DNA of 64,000 nt from Eutreptiella sp. 'Long Island Sound 2002' (Eukaryota > Euglenozoa > Euglenophyceae > Eutreptiales > Eutreptiaceae), in contig OZ038379.1 in NCBI GenBank assembly GCA_964036045.1, positions 71,826,719-71,890,718 of the forward strand, read 5' to 3'. Shown in pieces: positions 9,875 through 20,678 of the stretch (position 1 is the stretch's first letter; the number at the start of each line of letters is the position of its first letter). A program made the translations under genes and the position numbers. The notes below the pieces were generated by a model. That model had not been told where the DNA came from, searched no databases, and saw nothing but the letters and a program-made list of their open reading frames with translations.

Positions 9875-12467
9875 CCAGCCCAGGCCCCGTGGACTCCCCC
9901 GCGGCACCGCCCTGCTGGTAGTTACAGAGGTGACGCACGACCCACACATGGCAGTGCACGGGCTGGAGGACCAACCGGAGGACACGGGACATCTGGTGGT
10001 ACACCAGCGCGGGGGCCCGGTGTGGCTCAGGGAACATGTCACGGCGCTCAGGTCCTGGGCAAGCACGATCCCTGGAGCAGAGGTCCGACTACACGACCAC
10101 CCGGGGGTCCGCCCCGGCGATACCAGGGTGCTGAGCATGGACCAACTGACCCCCAGCCACGCCGACGTCCGCTGGCACTCTGTCGACCTCAACGCGGGGT
10201 GGCTCAGCCCCTTCGGGTACTACTGGATCCCGGAGGTCTGGGGCCACACCTCCTCCGATGCGTCGGGGGGCAGACCCTGCAAGCACGCCACCAGCGTCGC
10301 TCTCGCCGCCGACCTCACCCGCACGTGTGCGGTGGCCATCTCGGGCACGGTGCCTGACGGAGAGGGAGTGGCCGCCTCCCTCCCCCTGCAATACGGCGCC
10401 CACCAGCCATGGGTCCACACGGTGGACGCCGAAGTCATCCTCCACCTCCTGGGACACGCGAATCGCGAGCAGACTACGGGGCTCCCCGCGGTCGCGGCGA
10501 AGGTAGTCAACCAGATGCCCCTGCGATGGCTCCGGGACGGCCCGCGCACGCGAGGGCAACACGCCGAGCACCCGTTTTGGTATGCCCGAACCACCTCCCA
10601 CAACAGCGACGCCCTACTACACAAGGCGGACTGGGCGGCGTCCCAGGACACCGTCCTACAGAACGGGCCCCCGGGCCCCAGCCACGCCCTGCTCATCGTC
10701 GCCGGTAATGACGGCCACATCGACCTACGGCCCCGCACGATGCGAGCGCTCGGCGCCATCGCGCAGCGGACACAGACAGACCATGCGCTGACGCACCGAG
10801 GGCACACACCTCTGGGCGCAGCCCACGCCACAGCTTATGTATACACCGGGGACCTCACCGCGACGGCCACCAACCACCGGGCGCTGCGGCCCAGGGACGG
10901 CCACACGCCGGTGCAACGCAGGCTCCGCGTCTGGAAGGAGCGGCTCTCCGGCATCGCCATCCTCCCGCAGCCGTGCCTCCTCTGCGGCGGCCAGGAGGAG
11001 ACCCTGGTGCACATGCACGTGGGGTGCTCCCACTCACGGCTTCTCTGGCCCCACTACCGCCAGGCGGTGCAAGAGGCGGCCCGCCACCTCCCGCCCGGAG
11101 ACAAGGCTCCATGGGTGGCCTCGTGGCGCTCCGCAGGCGCCGCATGGATGGCACTCCTCCGCTCTGGGCTGGTGCCTGAGGCAGCAGAGGCGCAGCTCCG
11201 CGCCATAGCCCGCTACGACCCGCCAGGAGGAACCTCCGTAGACGATTTCCTCCACCACATGCTCTGGCTGGGGGATTTCGCATGGGGGCTTCGCAATCAC
11301 CTGCTGGAGCAACTCCTCCACGAGCCCCTAAGCGCGGCGGCCCGGGTGCACCGATGGCTCAGCGCGGCAGAGGGCAGCTGCCCCCCCCCTCCCCCGCGCC
11401 CTGGCAAGGACTTCCTAGCCTCCCTCCGTGTCGTGAATGGCACCCTGGAGTGCCCGACGCAAGAGGACCCCCACCCGTACCGGGACCTGCTGGGGGGTTT
11501 CTCGAAGCACCTACAAGACGCCCTCTTCCCACCGTGGATCATCGGGCGCGGCTCCATGACCGCATGGGAGGCCCGTATAGTGGGCGAGGAATGGGCGCGC
11601 GAATGGGGCCGGTGGTGCGCCGCCAGGAGTGCCCCTGAGACCCCCACACAGCGGTACGCCGCCATCCCGCTCGGAGGGTGGGGGCCGCACACCCAGGCGC
11701 GGCCCACCATGATCCGCGGGGCGGGCCCCGACCACCCGTGGGACGCGGCGGCAAAGGAATGGCTACAGGCAGCCACAGGGCCACAAGGGCGGTGGAATGG
11801 GGACGTGTCCTCGCTCATCCGAGCGCCCACCCCCCCCCGCATCGTCCTCCACACCGCCAACGTACTCCGGGCCACGGAGATACACACATGGGGACGCGAT
11901 GCGGCCACCATATGGTGGCTCCCCCCGGAGGATGGAGCCGCCCGGCTCGCCGTGGCGCACTTCAAAACTGGGGGGCCTGTGTACGACGACGCCCTGTCCC
12001 GGCTGGGCGACACACTGGGGCCCTTACTCCTCATGCTCCCTACCGACCTTGCAGCCGCGCTGCGCCAAGAGCTGGACAGCTGCGACGGGCTGTGTGTAGG
12101 GTGGGAGGCAGTCGCGGACGTCAGCCTACTGGCCCTCCTCCACAGGGACGCCGCGGACGAGTGCCGATGGGGCACGCTGGTGCCCCACCTCACCAGGCGC
12201 CACATATACATGGCAACCCCCCCCAGGGGGCACCCCAGCCCGGCGTGGGAGGACCTCATCGCCGCCTTCCACGACCACGGGGTTCTCCCAGACGTCACGT
12301 GGCAGGAGGTCTGGCAGAAGACGCTCAGCAGGGACTACCGGCGCCGCGTCTGCGCCCGCCTGCTGGAGCTCCGGGACCCCCTGTGCCAGAGGTGGGAGGA
12401 CCTCTGGCTCAGCCGTCTCGGCCCCTGGTCACCGCCCTCCCACCACCCACACACCTGCCACCTCTGA
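9875..12467 (+). CDS. GC-rich LINE ORF2 C-terminal part: RNase H-like, zinc finger and long tail
   Basis: An uninterrupted ~864-codon frame entered from the PLE junction, with no true start. An RNase H-like region lies at about 10230-10640, with the acidic residues in order: SSDAS, GEGVA, TVDAE and finally SHN...KADWAA. A LINE-type zinc finger follows at about 10973-11035 (CLLCGG...HMHVGC). Then comes an unusual ~470-residue tail rich in Trp, Pro, Ala and Arg. Near 11950-12110 the tail has an HF...YDD...DSCDG pattern that weakly recalls Ulp1-like proteases. RT and endonuclease are missing, removed at the left junction. Absence of stops over 2.6 kb is partly a GC effect, but the motif order supports the frame. 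It ends at TGA 12465-12467. Confidence 0.65.
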
Positions 12468-12773
12468 GGGGACTGTGACACGGTGTCCTCCGCAGCGCCG
12501 ACAGGCGCCAACAGGTGCGCGCAGTGCTCCCAGGTGACCGCGTGCCCCTGGCTCGAACCCCCCGCGGGCCCGCACAGGCGCACGGAAGAGGGGGCCTTGC
12601 ACCGGCGCATCGGGGGGGCACACGCCCCCTCACACGAACTCGCGGGCCCCGCGGGCGCCGCCCTCCTGTGGATCCACGTGCACCTGCGAAACCCCACGTC
12701 CGTCGCACACCTGTCGCATGTGTTCGCGCCCTGACCCCCATCCGCCGCCGCGCTTTACAGACCCCGCAGCACC

Positions 12774-13073
12774 ATGCCTCACCGACGGGGGGACAGGCTG
12801 GGGAACGCCAGAGCCCGCCGCCGAGCGCAGGAGGCAGCCATCCGGGGCCTAGTAGGGGACGCGGTAACGGAGGCGCACGAGGCGCACGCTGCCGCCCAGC
12901 GCGACCCGACGGGCAGTGCGAGGGCTTTCCTCAGCGAGGCCGCCCTCCCGGTCTGTGCCCTGATCGGAGCAGGGGCCCCTACGCTGCTCCCGGCGATGCC
13001 CCGGATCGTGAACGCTGCCCAGCCGGGGCTCATCAGCCCGGAGGCGGCCCTCTACGGGCACTGGATGGAGTGA
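12774..13073 (+). CDS. Small hypothetical ORF, 99 aa, in GC-rich LINE context
   Basis: It starts at ATG 12774. The protein begins basic (RRGDRLGNARARRRAQ) and then has alternating alanine-rich helical and hydrophobic segments (ALPVCALIGAGAPTLLPAM). The composition is more protein-like than the overlapping frames. It may be a detached C-terminal piece of the preceding LINE ORF2. No family is recognised. Confidence 0.3.
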   Translation: MPHRRGDRLGNARARRRAQEAAIRGLVGDAVTEAHEAHAAAQRDPTGSARAFLSEAALPVCALIGAGAPTLLPAMPRIVNAAQPGLISPEAALYGHWME

Positions 13074-13145
13074 CGCACGTCCAACCCTTCAGGCCGGCCC
13101 CTGTCCATAAGGGACAGCCTGCGGCTGACGGGCGCGGGATCCGCC

Positions 13146-14018
13146 ATGTCCCTCCACAGCAGCGCCCCAGTTCCGCTGCACGCCCTCAGGACGCGCTGCC
13201 CCGCGGACACGGCCCCGTACCTGAACCAGGCGCGGGCCACATACCCAGGAGGAGTGTCCGAGCTGGACGCGGCACTCCACCTCCTACATCAGCCGGACGA
13301 GGACCTGGAGGTGGCCAAAATCACGGTATTCGTGGAAGGCGCAGACGAGGCGCCAAGCCCCCCCCCGCCCGACCAACCCGGTGTACGACGGCACCAGACC
13401 AACCCTCCCGTACACCGTCGTGTGCGAGGCGTTCCCCAGGGAGCCCGCCTGGTGCCCCGCCCTCCCGCCGGCGACGCACGCAACCCGCGGCTGGGCCAAC
13501 CCGCACCTATCCCCCCCCCTCTCCAGGACCAGGGGAGCCGACCACAGAGGGAAGGTCCTCTGGCAAGAGCGCCCGGGCACCCCCCTGCTCCTCCTCGTCG
13601 TCGCGACCCGGGGAAACCCGGACCGGGTCCTGGGGATCATCCCCACCCACCTGTACAGGGCAGCCCCCGTAATCGGCCCCCCCTCCTGGCGCCCGCGGCG
13701 CGGGACGGGGTACACACCTTCCTGCGAACACAGGAGGTCACCGCCGTTACGGGGGTCCACCTAGTGGGGCTCCCCTCGGCACCACCAAACGACCCCCGGG
13801 GGCCCAGCGCCCTGAGCCCCGCCCCAGACTGGGAGCTTTGGCGCGACGTGTGGGCCGCGTGGCTCACCCGCCCCCCGGCCCAGTGCCGATGGATGGCCGC
13901 TGTCCCCCGCCCGCACAGGGATAACGCCACCACCGGCCCCCCCTTCCCTCCCCCCCTCCCCCCTGCAGAGCACTGCACAGCACTGCCCAGGGCACAACAC
14001 AGATACACCGGGAGGTGA
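13146..14018 (+). pseudogene. Unidentified GC-rich ORF with two apparent frameshifts at C-runs
   Basis: It starts at ATG 13146. The sensible protein sequence runs in this frame (ELDAALHLLHQPDEDLEV) to a C-run near 13360, then reads best in the +1-related frame (GTPLLLLVVATRGNPDRVLG near 13590) to another C-run near 13678. It then returns to the first frame (DWELWRDVWAAWLTRPP near 13830). The frame changes are judged from amino-acid texture only. It may belong to the LINE unit on either side; no domain is recognised. The C-run positions suggest indels in homopolymers, biological or technical. Confidence 0.35.
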
Positions 14019-14064
14019 TGGAGGGGGCACACCTGCCACCACGCATGCCTACCAGGATAACAGG

Positions 14065-16322
14065 ATGTCGGACTCTGATGGCTCCCCCCAGCGGGACGAC
14101 CGCCACCACCGCCGGTCCCGCTCCCGCTCCCCGGTCTCCCCGGGATGCGCGGGGGAGACCCTCGCGGAGTGCGAGGAGCGGCGGCTGGCGGATGCGGCGG
14201 TGCCGGTCGGATCGCCCGCTGAGCAGCCACGGGCAGCCTCTGCCGACACCGGGCCGTCGACCCGGGGACCTGCGCCGGCAGAGTAGACCACCCCCGCCGC
14301 CCTGGCTGCAAGCCCTGCCGCCCCACCCCCGGAGGGGGCCCGAGGCGCACAGGGGGCCGTGACCTCAGCCCCAGCAAGCCGCGCCGCAGCCCCGACCGCG
14401 GCCCCCGGCGCGCCGCCAGCGCGGGGCGAGGCCCCGGTGCGGGCCCGGGGCGCCTCGCCGGGAGCCGCCGCAGCCTCAGAAGAGAGCGGTGAGGGTGCAC
14501 AAGGAGCCGAAACCACGGCCCCGGCGAGGCGCGCCACCGCCCCGACCGGCCACGCCACGGCCCCCAGCGAGCTGCGGGCGCGGGGGACACACCCCGCGCG
14601 GGCCCAGAGCGCCTCACCGGGGGCCGCCGCAGCAGCAGCAGTGGGCAGGGAGGGCGCCAAGTACTGCGCCCACGCCAACCCCACGCACACCCACACCAGC
14701 CTCCCCAAGCCGTTTTTCCCCAAGGCCGCCTTCCCTGCAGGGCGGACGCGGCACGTCTGCCCCCCGGCATCCGAGCGTTCGCCGCCCGGCGTCACGCTGC
14801 CGCAGCTGCGGCGGCAACAGGACGCCCGGCGCGTGATCCGGGAAGGAGGGGACAGCGCGCAGGCGGGGCAGGGCGCCGGCCAGGGGAGCGCAGAGCGGGG
14901 GGCAGGAGGCGCCAGGGGGAATGCCCAGGGATGAACGCAGGGGGCAGGCCTGGGCGCACGCGGCAAGGAGCGAGGGCGAAAGCGCGGACAAGGTACCGAG
15001 GCCAGCGGCAGCGGAGGGGGACAGAGCGCGGGCTGCGGACGGCAGAACGCAGGACAAGGAGCCGGGAAAGGGCAAGGGTACGACAAGGGCACGCAGGGGC
15101 ACGAGCAGGTCGCCAAGGCGGGCAGTCACAGAGCGCAGGGAGTTGAGCGAGGCGCGGTCAGCGAGCGTGGGCGCAGCCAAGGGCATGGACACGGGCACGG
15201 GAAGGATACGGGCGCCAGTAGGGCAGGCCAGGGCACAGGGGACAGGGGGCAGGACCCGCAGCGCGGACAGGGGGACAAAGGCGTGGGGGCAGGGAAGGGA
15301 CCCAAGGGGAAGGGCAAGGGCGCCGTGGGCCATCAGGGACAGTCAGGACAGGGCTCGGCAGCCGCGGGGGGAGGACGGAGCGAAGGGAGGGGGACGGGGG
15401 GCGGGGCGCCCCCACAGCCGGACGTGCAGCCGGTGCGGTACATCCCCCCCGGCATCCAACAAATGCCGGCGCATGACACCCACCACCGGTACCACCACCG
15501 CGCCCACCTCCACAACATCGACCCCGACGCCGGAGACCTCGTCCCCGCCAAACCCCCCCGACCCCAGCACAAGCCGGCCCCCCCTGCGCTGAGGGCGGAG
15601 CCGGCGCGGATGGCTGCAGCCTCGGCGGCGGGGGGGCGGGACGCGGCGCAGGCGCCGCGGGCACAGGGGCCGCATGGGGGGCCGGCGAGGGGGGCAGAGG
15701 GAGCCCGGCCCTGGGACCGAGACTCGGACACGGTCCCAGGCCCCCTGGGGGGTGAGGCCCTCCTGCTGATTGTGGAGGTGTACGCTTGGCTGAGCTGGGC
15801 CTACTCAGGGACGACCAAGGGGATGAGGAACCGGCCCTTCCATGCCGTGCTCCTCGGGAGGGAGGGGGGGAATCAGCAGGTGCCCCCAGGGGGGTGGGCG
15901 GCCCGGGAGGACCACGAGAGCCTCCTCCGGATGGTGATTCGGGCGGGGTGGCCCGACAGGGAGCAGACGTGGCCGGCTTTCCTGGAGGGGGGAATGGTGC
16001 TCCGCATCACGGACGCGGATGCCAACAACTGCTCCCCCAGGCTTTGCGCAACGCCCTCACCCACTGGGGCTACCGCCGACGGAACCCGCCACCGCGGCAG
16101 CCCCAGCCCCCACACCGTACAGGCGATGGGCGCGGGGGGGGGAGGCAGGTGACAGTGCCGCGGGACGCCCCCCCCTGCGGAGCCGGGCCCCCCAACCCCC
16201 ACCCCCCCCCACCGTACAGTGCGGCGGAGGGGCGCGCGCCACCTCCAGTGGGAGGGAGGACGAGGGCACAGGGCCCGAGGGGAGGCCCACTGCCCCGCAG
16301 CCCGCTAACCGCTGACCGCTGA
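14065..16322 (+). pseudogene. LINE ORF1-like protein: SR-rich start, Gly/Lys-rich middle, folded C-terminal domain; interrupted
   Basis: It starts at ATG 14065 with an acidic/SR-type N-terminus (SDSDGSPQRDD...RRSRSRSP). The same frame continues through TAG 14284-14286 and TGA 14932-14934, past a long Ala/Pro tract and a Gly/Gln/Lys-rich stretch (GAGKGQGYDKG, GKGPKGKGKG). It reaches a more globular segment near 15750-16010 (LLLIVEVYAWLSWAYS, ESLLRMVIRAGWPDREQTW). Near 16030 the sensible frame appears to shift (LLPQALRNALTHWGYRRR), ending near 16322. RNA-binding low-complexity regions followed by a small domain fit a LINE ORF1, but no named family is seen. The three breaks make this copy inactive. 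Confidence 0.4.
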
Positions 16323-18988
16323 CCCGGACCACCGCCCCCAGCACGCACCGCCCCTCCCCCCCACCCCGGCCAGCCGGCACCGCGCGGCGGCGGCGGGGAG
16401 AGCAGGGGACCCGAGCGAGGGCCTGCGCGAGGGTCTGGCGCCCAAGGGCTAGGGGGAGGCGAGGGAAGAGTACGCCCCCCCAGTCAGCGGCTGGCCTCCC
16501 AGGACCGGAACCACCAGGCCGCCCCCCCGCGGCCGTCGAGGGCGGCGCCAGGAGGCCAGGGGGGAACAGGCGGGAACCCTCCCTCCCCTCCACCCCTCCT
16601 CCCCCCTTCACCCCCCCCCCCGCCCATGGGCGGCCGGAGGCCGGCCAGAGAGACGGCGGCCCCGCAGCCCCCCGGAGGGGCCGCTGCATCCAAGGGGGGA
16701 CGCCACAGCCGCGGCGACTGCAGCTGCGCGCCAAGCGCCCCCGGTCGGCCGCCCGCTCACTCCCGCATAGCTTGCTGCCGGCCGGCGGCTCTGCGCCGGC
16801 GCCGTGGGCCGCATCAGCACGATGGCGCCCGGGAATGGGCAGACGAGGCGGCCCGCCTTGATGCCCGCCTGGGGAAGGCGGGGGAGCAGGCCGTAGCGTG
16901 GAAACCTCTCGCCCACCCTCCCCCGCACTGACCCACCGGCGGCCGACCAGACCGCGCCCGGCGCCCACGACCGCCCAGCGACCCGTGTATACCAAGGGGG
17001 GGTGCACCGGAGAAGAAGGGGGACAGGCGCGGGGGCCCCGGGCGCCCCCCAGGATGGAGGAGAAGGGAACAGCGGCAAGGACCCCCCACCCCTCTCCCCC
17101 CCAACCCCCCCGGCCTGCGGGCCACGGGGGCACCGACCCTGTGACCCTTCCCCAGAAAGGACCGTGACGCCCGGGGGGGGACGCAGCTGGACCCGCACGC
17201 CGCGCGCCCCCGCGCCCCCCGCTGCCTGCCCCCGCGGGGGTTGTGGCAGGCGGGTGAACCCGCGCCAGCGCGCAAGAACGGCGCACGGGCCACGCCCGGG
17301 GGCGGCGCACCACAACAAACCGGAGCAGAATGAGGGTTGCGCCCCCATGACCCGAGCATCGCCAATGAAGCCCGCAATGTTGCCCGCCCAGGGAGGGCAG
17401 AGGGACGGACCGAGGCAACACAAGCCCCCGGCCCCCCGGCCCCCTGGTCACCCCCCTGGAGGGGCGGCTCACGGGCCGCCCCTCCCACCCCCCCCCCGCG
17501 CCAGGCTGGCCCGCTGGCGGCAGGCCGCACCCGGCGTCCGGGGCTGCCCCACGACCCCGGCCGAACGCATGCACCTGGAAGGGATGCGCCGGCGACGAGA
17601 GGGGGGCTGAGCAGAGGGCCGCAGGCCGCCCCCCCCAGAGAGGGAGGAGGGGAGCCACGGCGCGACCCCCCCCCCTATTCCCCCACCCCCCCAAACGACT
17701 CGCAAGCCACGGGAACGCCAGCCGCCATCCCCTCTGAGGCAGAGGCGGTGATCCCGCCTCCCCCCGGCAGGATCGCGGCGCCCGGGAGGGAGGCCGGAGC
17801 AGGGCCCGCCCCCACGCCCCAGCCGCCTGCTCCCGCAGGAACCACGATGGACCAATGAACCCGCGCCAACGCAACATGGCGCCACACGGACCGCGCCCGA
17901 AAACAGCAAACGAGCACGCACCAGAACAGTATGGGGGTCACGCCCTCCATGGCCAGAGCGACGTCCAGAACACCCGCTTTGTTGCCTGCCCAGGGGAGGC
18001 AGAGGGACGCACCGAGGCAAGGCGACCCTCAGCCCCACTGGCCCCTCTACCGCACAGACCGGGGGAACGGCACACAGCCCCCCCCCCCCCCACCCCCCGG
18101 CGCTGGAACGCTCCAGACGCGCAGGCCCACCCCACGGGGAGCACACAGCCCCCATCCAAGTAGGGGGGAAACGGGACCGGGCGCCCCCCCCTCAAAAAAA
18201 CAAACCAAACGGAGCACGGGACCGGGGCAGGAAGCGCAGAGAGGCACGGGCCGAGTGGAACGGCCCTACCAGCACCCAGAACCAGGACCGCGCAAAGTAC
18301 GCGCGCCACACCATCCAGGGGAGGGGGGGGGGGCGGACGCCACCGGAGCGCGAGCGCACACACACACAAAGGACACGCGGGGAAAACCAGAAGGGCAACC
18401 GGACCAAGCCCGCAGAACGCACAGACCGCATGGAATGGCGTACCAGCGAGCGAGGGCAAGAGACAACCGGACAGGACGGCCCGCCACACACAGCGCAGGA
18501 CACGCAGGGCGGGAAGGGGGAACCGGGGAGGACACGACAACAGGCACTGGCCCGGGGTCCCCGAACCGGCCGCGAGCGCCGCGCACACACGACCAGGGCA
18601 CTGCACCCGCAAAGGCAGTAGTGGTGCCCCAGGCCACGCACCAGTCCCAAGGCTAGGGAGCCTTCGCGCCAGCCCACGGGGGTCCCACTGGCGACGAGCC
18701 AGTAGCACGGGCCCGGCGGCGCCAGCGCCCCGGGTGACCACACATCAGGGGGGCAACGCGGTGGGTAAGCACCTGCAGCTACGGCTGCTAAGCGATGCAC
18801 TGACCGGGGAGGGGCGAAATGGGGAAGCCGGGGAGGGACAGGGCTCCGAGCCCCGTGAACCCGGAAGACTCCGCCACCAGGCAGGAGGTGTGTCATGAAG
18901 GGCCCCCCACTAGGTCCTGGTGGGGAGGATATCACCTGGCCCGACCAGGTGGCCCCCCGGGGCGGAAAGGCGTCTAGTACTGGCAAAA
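16323..18988. other. GC-rich tract without a convincing gene
   Basis: About 2.7 kb of very C/G-rich DNA with many open frames on both strands that look like composition artefacts (Pro/Gly/Arg/Ala throughout). It contains degenerate tandem repeats (listed separately). It may be LINE untranslated sequence. Confidence 0.4.
17240..18165 (+). repeat. Degenerate ~600-bp tandem duplication in GC-rich tract
   Basis: Segments around 17250-17460 and 17850-18050 share order and wording: GAACCCGCGCCA, then a GCAGAATG/ACAGTATG block, then TTGCCTGCCCAGG-type sequence followed by GGCAGAGGGACG. The spacing is about 600 bp. They are diverged but clearly related. Seen by eye; the exact ends are uncertain. Confidence 0.5.
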
Positions 18989-19009
18989 TCAAACCTCAAA
19001 CCTCAAACC
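18989..19009 (+). repeat. (TCAAACC)3 microsatellite at LINE junction
   Basis: Three perfect 7-bp repeats. They sit exactly where GC-rich untranslatable DNA gives way to a LINE RT frame, so they may be the 3' tail of an upstream LINE or filler at a 5'-truncation junction. Confidence 0.7.
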
Positions 19010-20401
19010 ACATTCCGCACTGGAGCAGGCCTCGGCCCCTTCCTGGAGCCATGCAGCGGGGCCCCCGAGGGAGGAGAGGAAGAGCCCTTCCTGTACCTCC
19101 TCGTGACACTCCCCCTAGCCCTCACAATTGAGCAGGATTACCCGGCCTACGCACCCTACCCCCACCTCTCCCCCCTAGTGGGCTTCGCGGACGACACCAA
19201 CCTCACGGTCACACACACCCCACAAGAACCCCACAGGCCGGACGACGGACCGACAGTCACCCAGCAGGCAAACAACTTACTGGATGTGACCATCTTCTAC
19301 CTCTCCCGCAACACCCTCGTCATCCACCCTACAAAGTTGGTGGCCATGATCAAAGGGTCTGCCACAGCCCCCACCCTGGGGCCATGAGGGCTGCCCATGC
19401 ACGTCGTGGAAGCCACAACCCACCTGGGAGTGATCCAGACCACCAACCCCGAAGATACCAACCTTCCCCCCAAGTTGCAATCACACCTGGCCCATCTCCC
19501 CCAATATGCGTCCCCGGCCACCAAGGCCCTCTCCCTATCAGACCAAAGCCTGGCATACTACCTCACGAAGGTCTTGAACGCCTCCATAGGCTTGCAGGCA
19601 CTCGACCTGACGCACCCCACCACCGCCCTCCAGCCAGCCACACGTGCCGTCACCAAGGCATGGGCAGCACACGGGGGCTGGCTCACCTTCATACCCACTC
19701 GAGCCATCGGTGCGGCATGGCCCCATTATGGGGACGCCATAGGTAACGAGGTGAAAGCGGCCTACACCAGGCACCCCGCTCTCCTCCTTCACCGCATGAT
19801 GCAGAACCACTCCCGGGAAGTTCGTGAAGTCGCCACGATCCGCCTCGAAGCCGCACAACGGGCCCGCAACACATGCCCACACTGGATACTCCCCAAGACG
19901 GGCATGCTCACCAACATCAACACACACATATGGAACCACCTGCAGCTTTTACTCCCTTCCCCGCAACACGCTATACTCACCAACCACACATCCCCAGAGG
20001 TTGGACCCCTGGCGGTTCTCTGTGGGGACCTCCACCATCACCCGAAAGGCACCATTGATACTAAAGGCCTCGTCGGGGCCTCCATCACAGTAGTATACTC
20101 CACTCTCCGCCGAAATGCGGGTCCTTCACCGCAGCGGGGCACACCACACTCCCTTCCTACAACTTCCCGAGTGGCCTCAATACCGCCTCTTCCGCCAGTA
20201 CCTCACACAGACGGCACGGGCAGCGGGGCAGACTCTGCCTGGAAACCAAGAAATGAAAAGAGCCTACCGGGACTTCAAAAAGCAGCACCCCTGTCCCGTG
20301 CCGGCGATACCGCCCTAAACGCCCACTGGCTCGAAACACGAACCCGTCCGCCCGGTGACAGGCCCAGTCCCACCGCTAACCCTACTAATGGCCCCAAACG
20401 A
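19010..20401 (+). pseudogene. GC-rich LINE ORF2, first half (RT palm and post-RT), 5' truncated
   Basis: The coding frame begins inside the RT just before motif 4/5 (GAPEGGEEEPFLYLL) and contains the catalytic GFADDTNLTV (FADD at 19184-19195), then a post-RT region (THLGVIQ...LAYYLTKVLN). TGA at 19385-19387 interrupts without frame change. The frame reaches the target-site duplication at 20387-20401 and, counting across the 9,450-bp insertion interval (divisible by three), continues in register at 29852. This ORF2 is therefore the target into which the AlkB-bearing LINE inserted. The upstream RT motifs and endonuclease are absent. Confidence 0.7.
20387..20401 (+). repeat. Left target-site duplication, 15 bp
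   Basis: AATGGCCCCAAACGA, identical to 29837-29851. The pair brackets the AlkB-bearing LINE. Confidence 0.95.
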
Positions 20402-20678
20402 TCACACTTTCTGAGTGTCTTTTTTTGTTCGATTGACCCTCAGAAATTTATTGATGGATCCACCAGCAGTCCAGGCTGTTCGGTGATCAACAAAAATCGT
20501 GGGCTGTTCAAGTTCTGGGCTGATCCCGTGAAGCCGTGGATTACCAACAAAGGTCCCAAAGCCGCAATTTGGAGCCGAGGCAAGCGCAACAACCTTGCCG
20601 TCAATTTATTTGCCTAGCGCAAAGCCGCAATCGTGAGCGCCGTCCTTTGCCTAGCTTCGCAACGCCGTTTTCTTGGCA

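Noticed and set aside
11297-12298. 333-codon minus-strand ORF
   Set aside because: Shadow of the plus-strand LINE ORF2, which carries the recognisable motifs.
14049-15116. 355- and 377-codon minus-strand ORFs
   Set aside because: GC-rich shadows of the plus-strand ORF1-like frame.
16057-17877. 606-codon minus-strand ORF
   Set aside because: Uniform Gly/Pro/Arg/Ala/Ser composition in very GC-rich DNA, where stops are rare in every frame. No domain, and it overlaps degenerate repeats.
18989-19009. Interstitial telomere repeat
   Set aside because: TCAAACC/GGTTTGA is not a telomere repeat I know, and three copies are too few. Kept only as a microsatellite.
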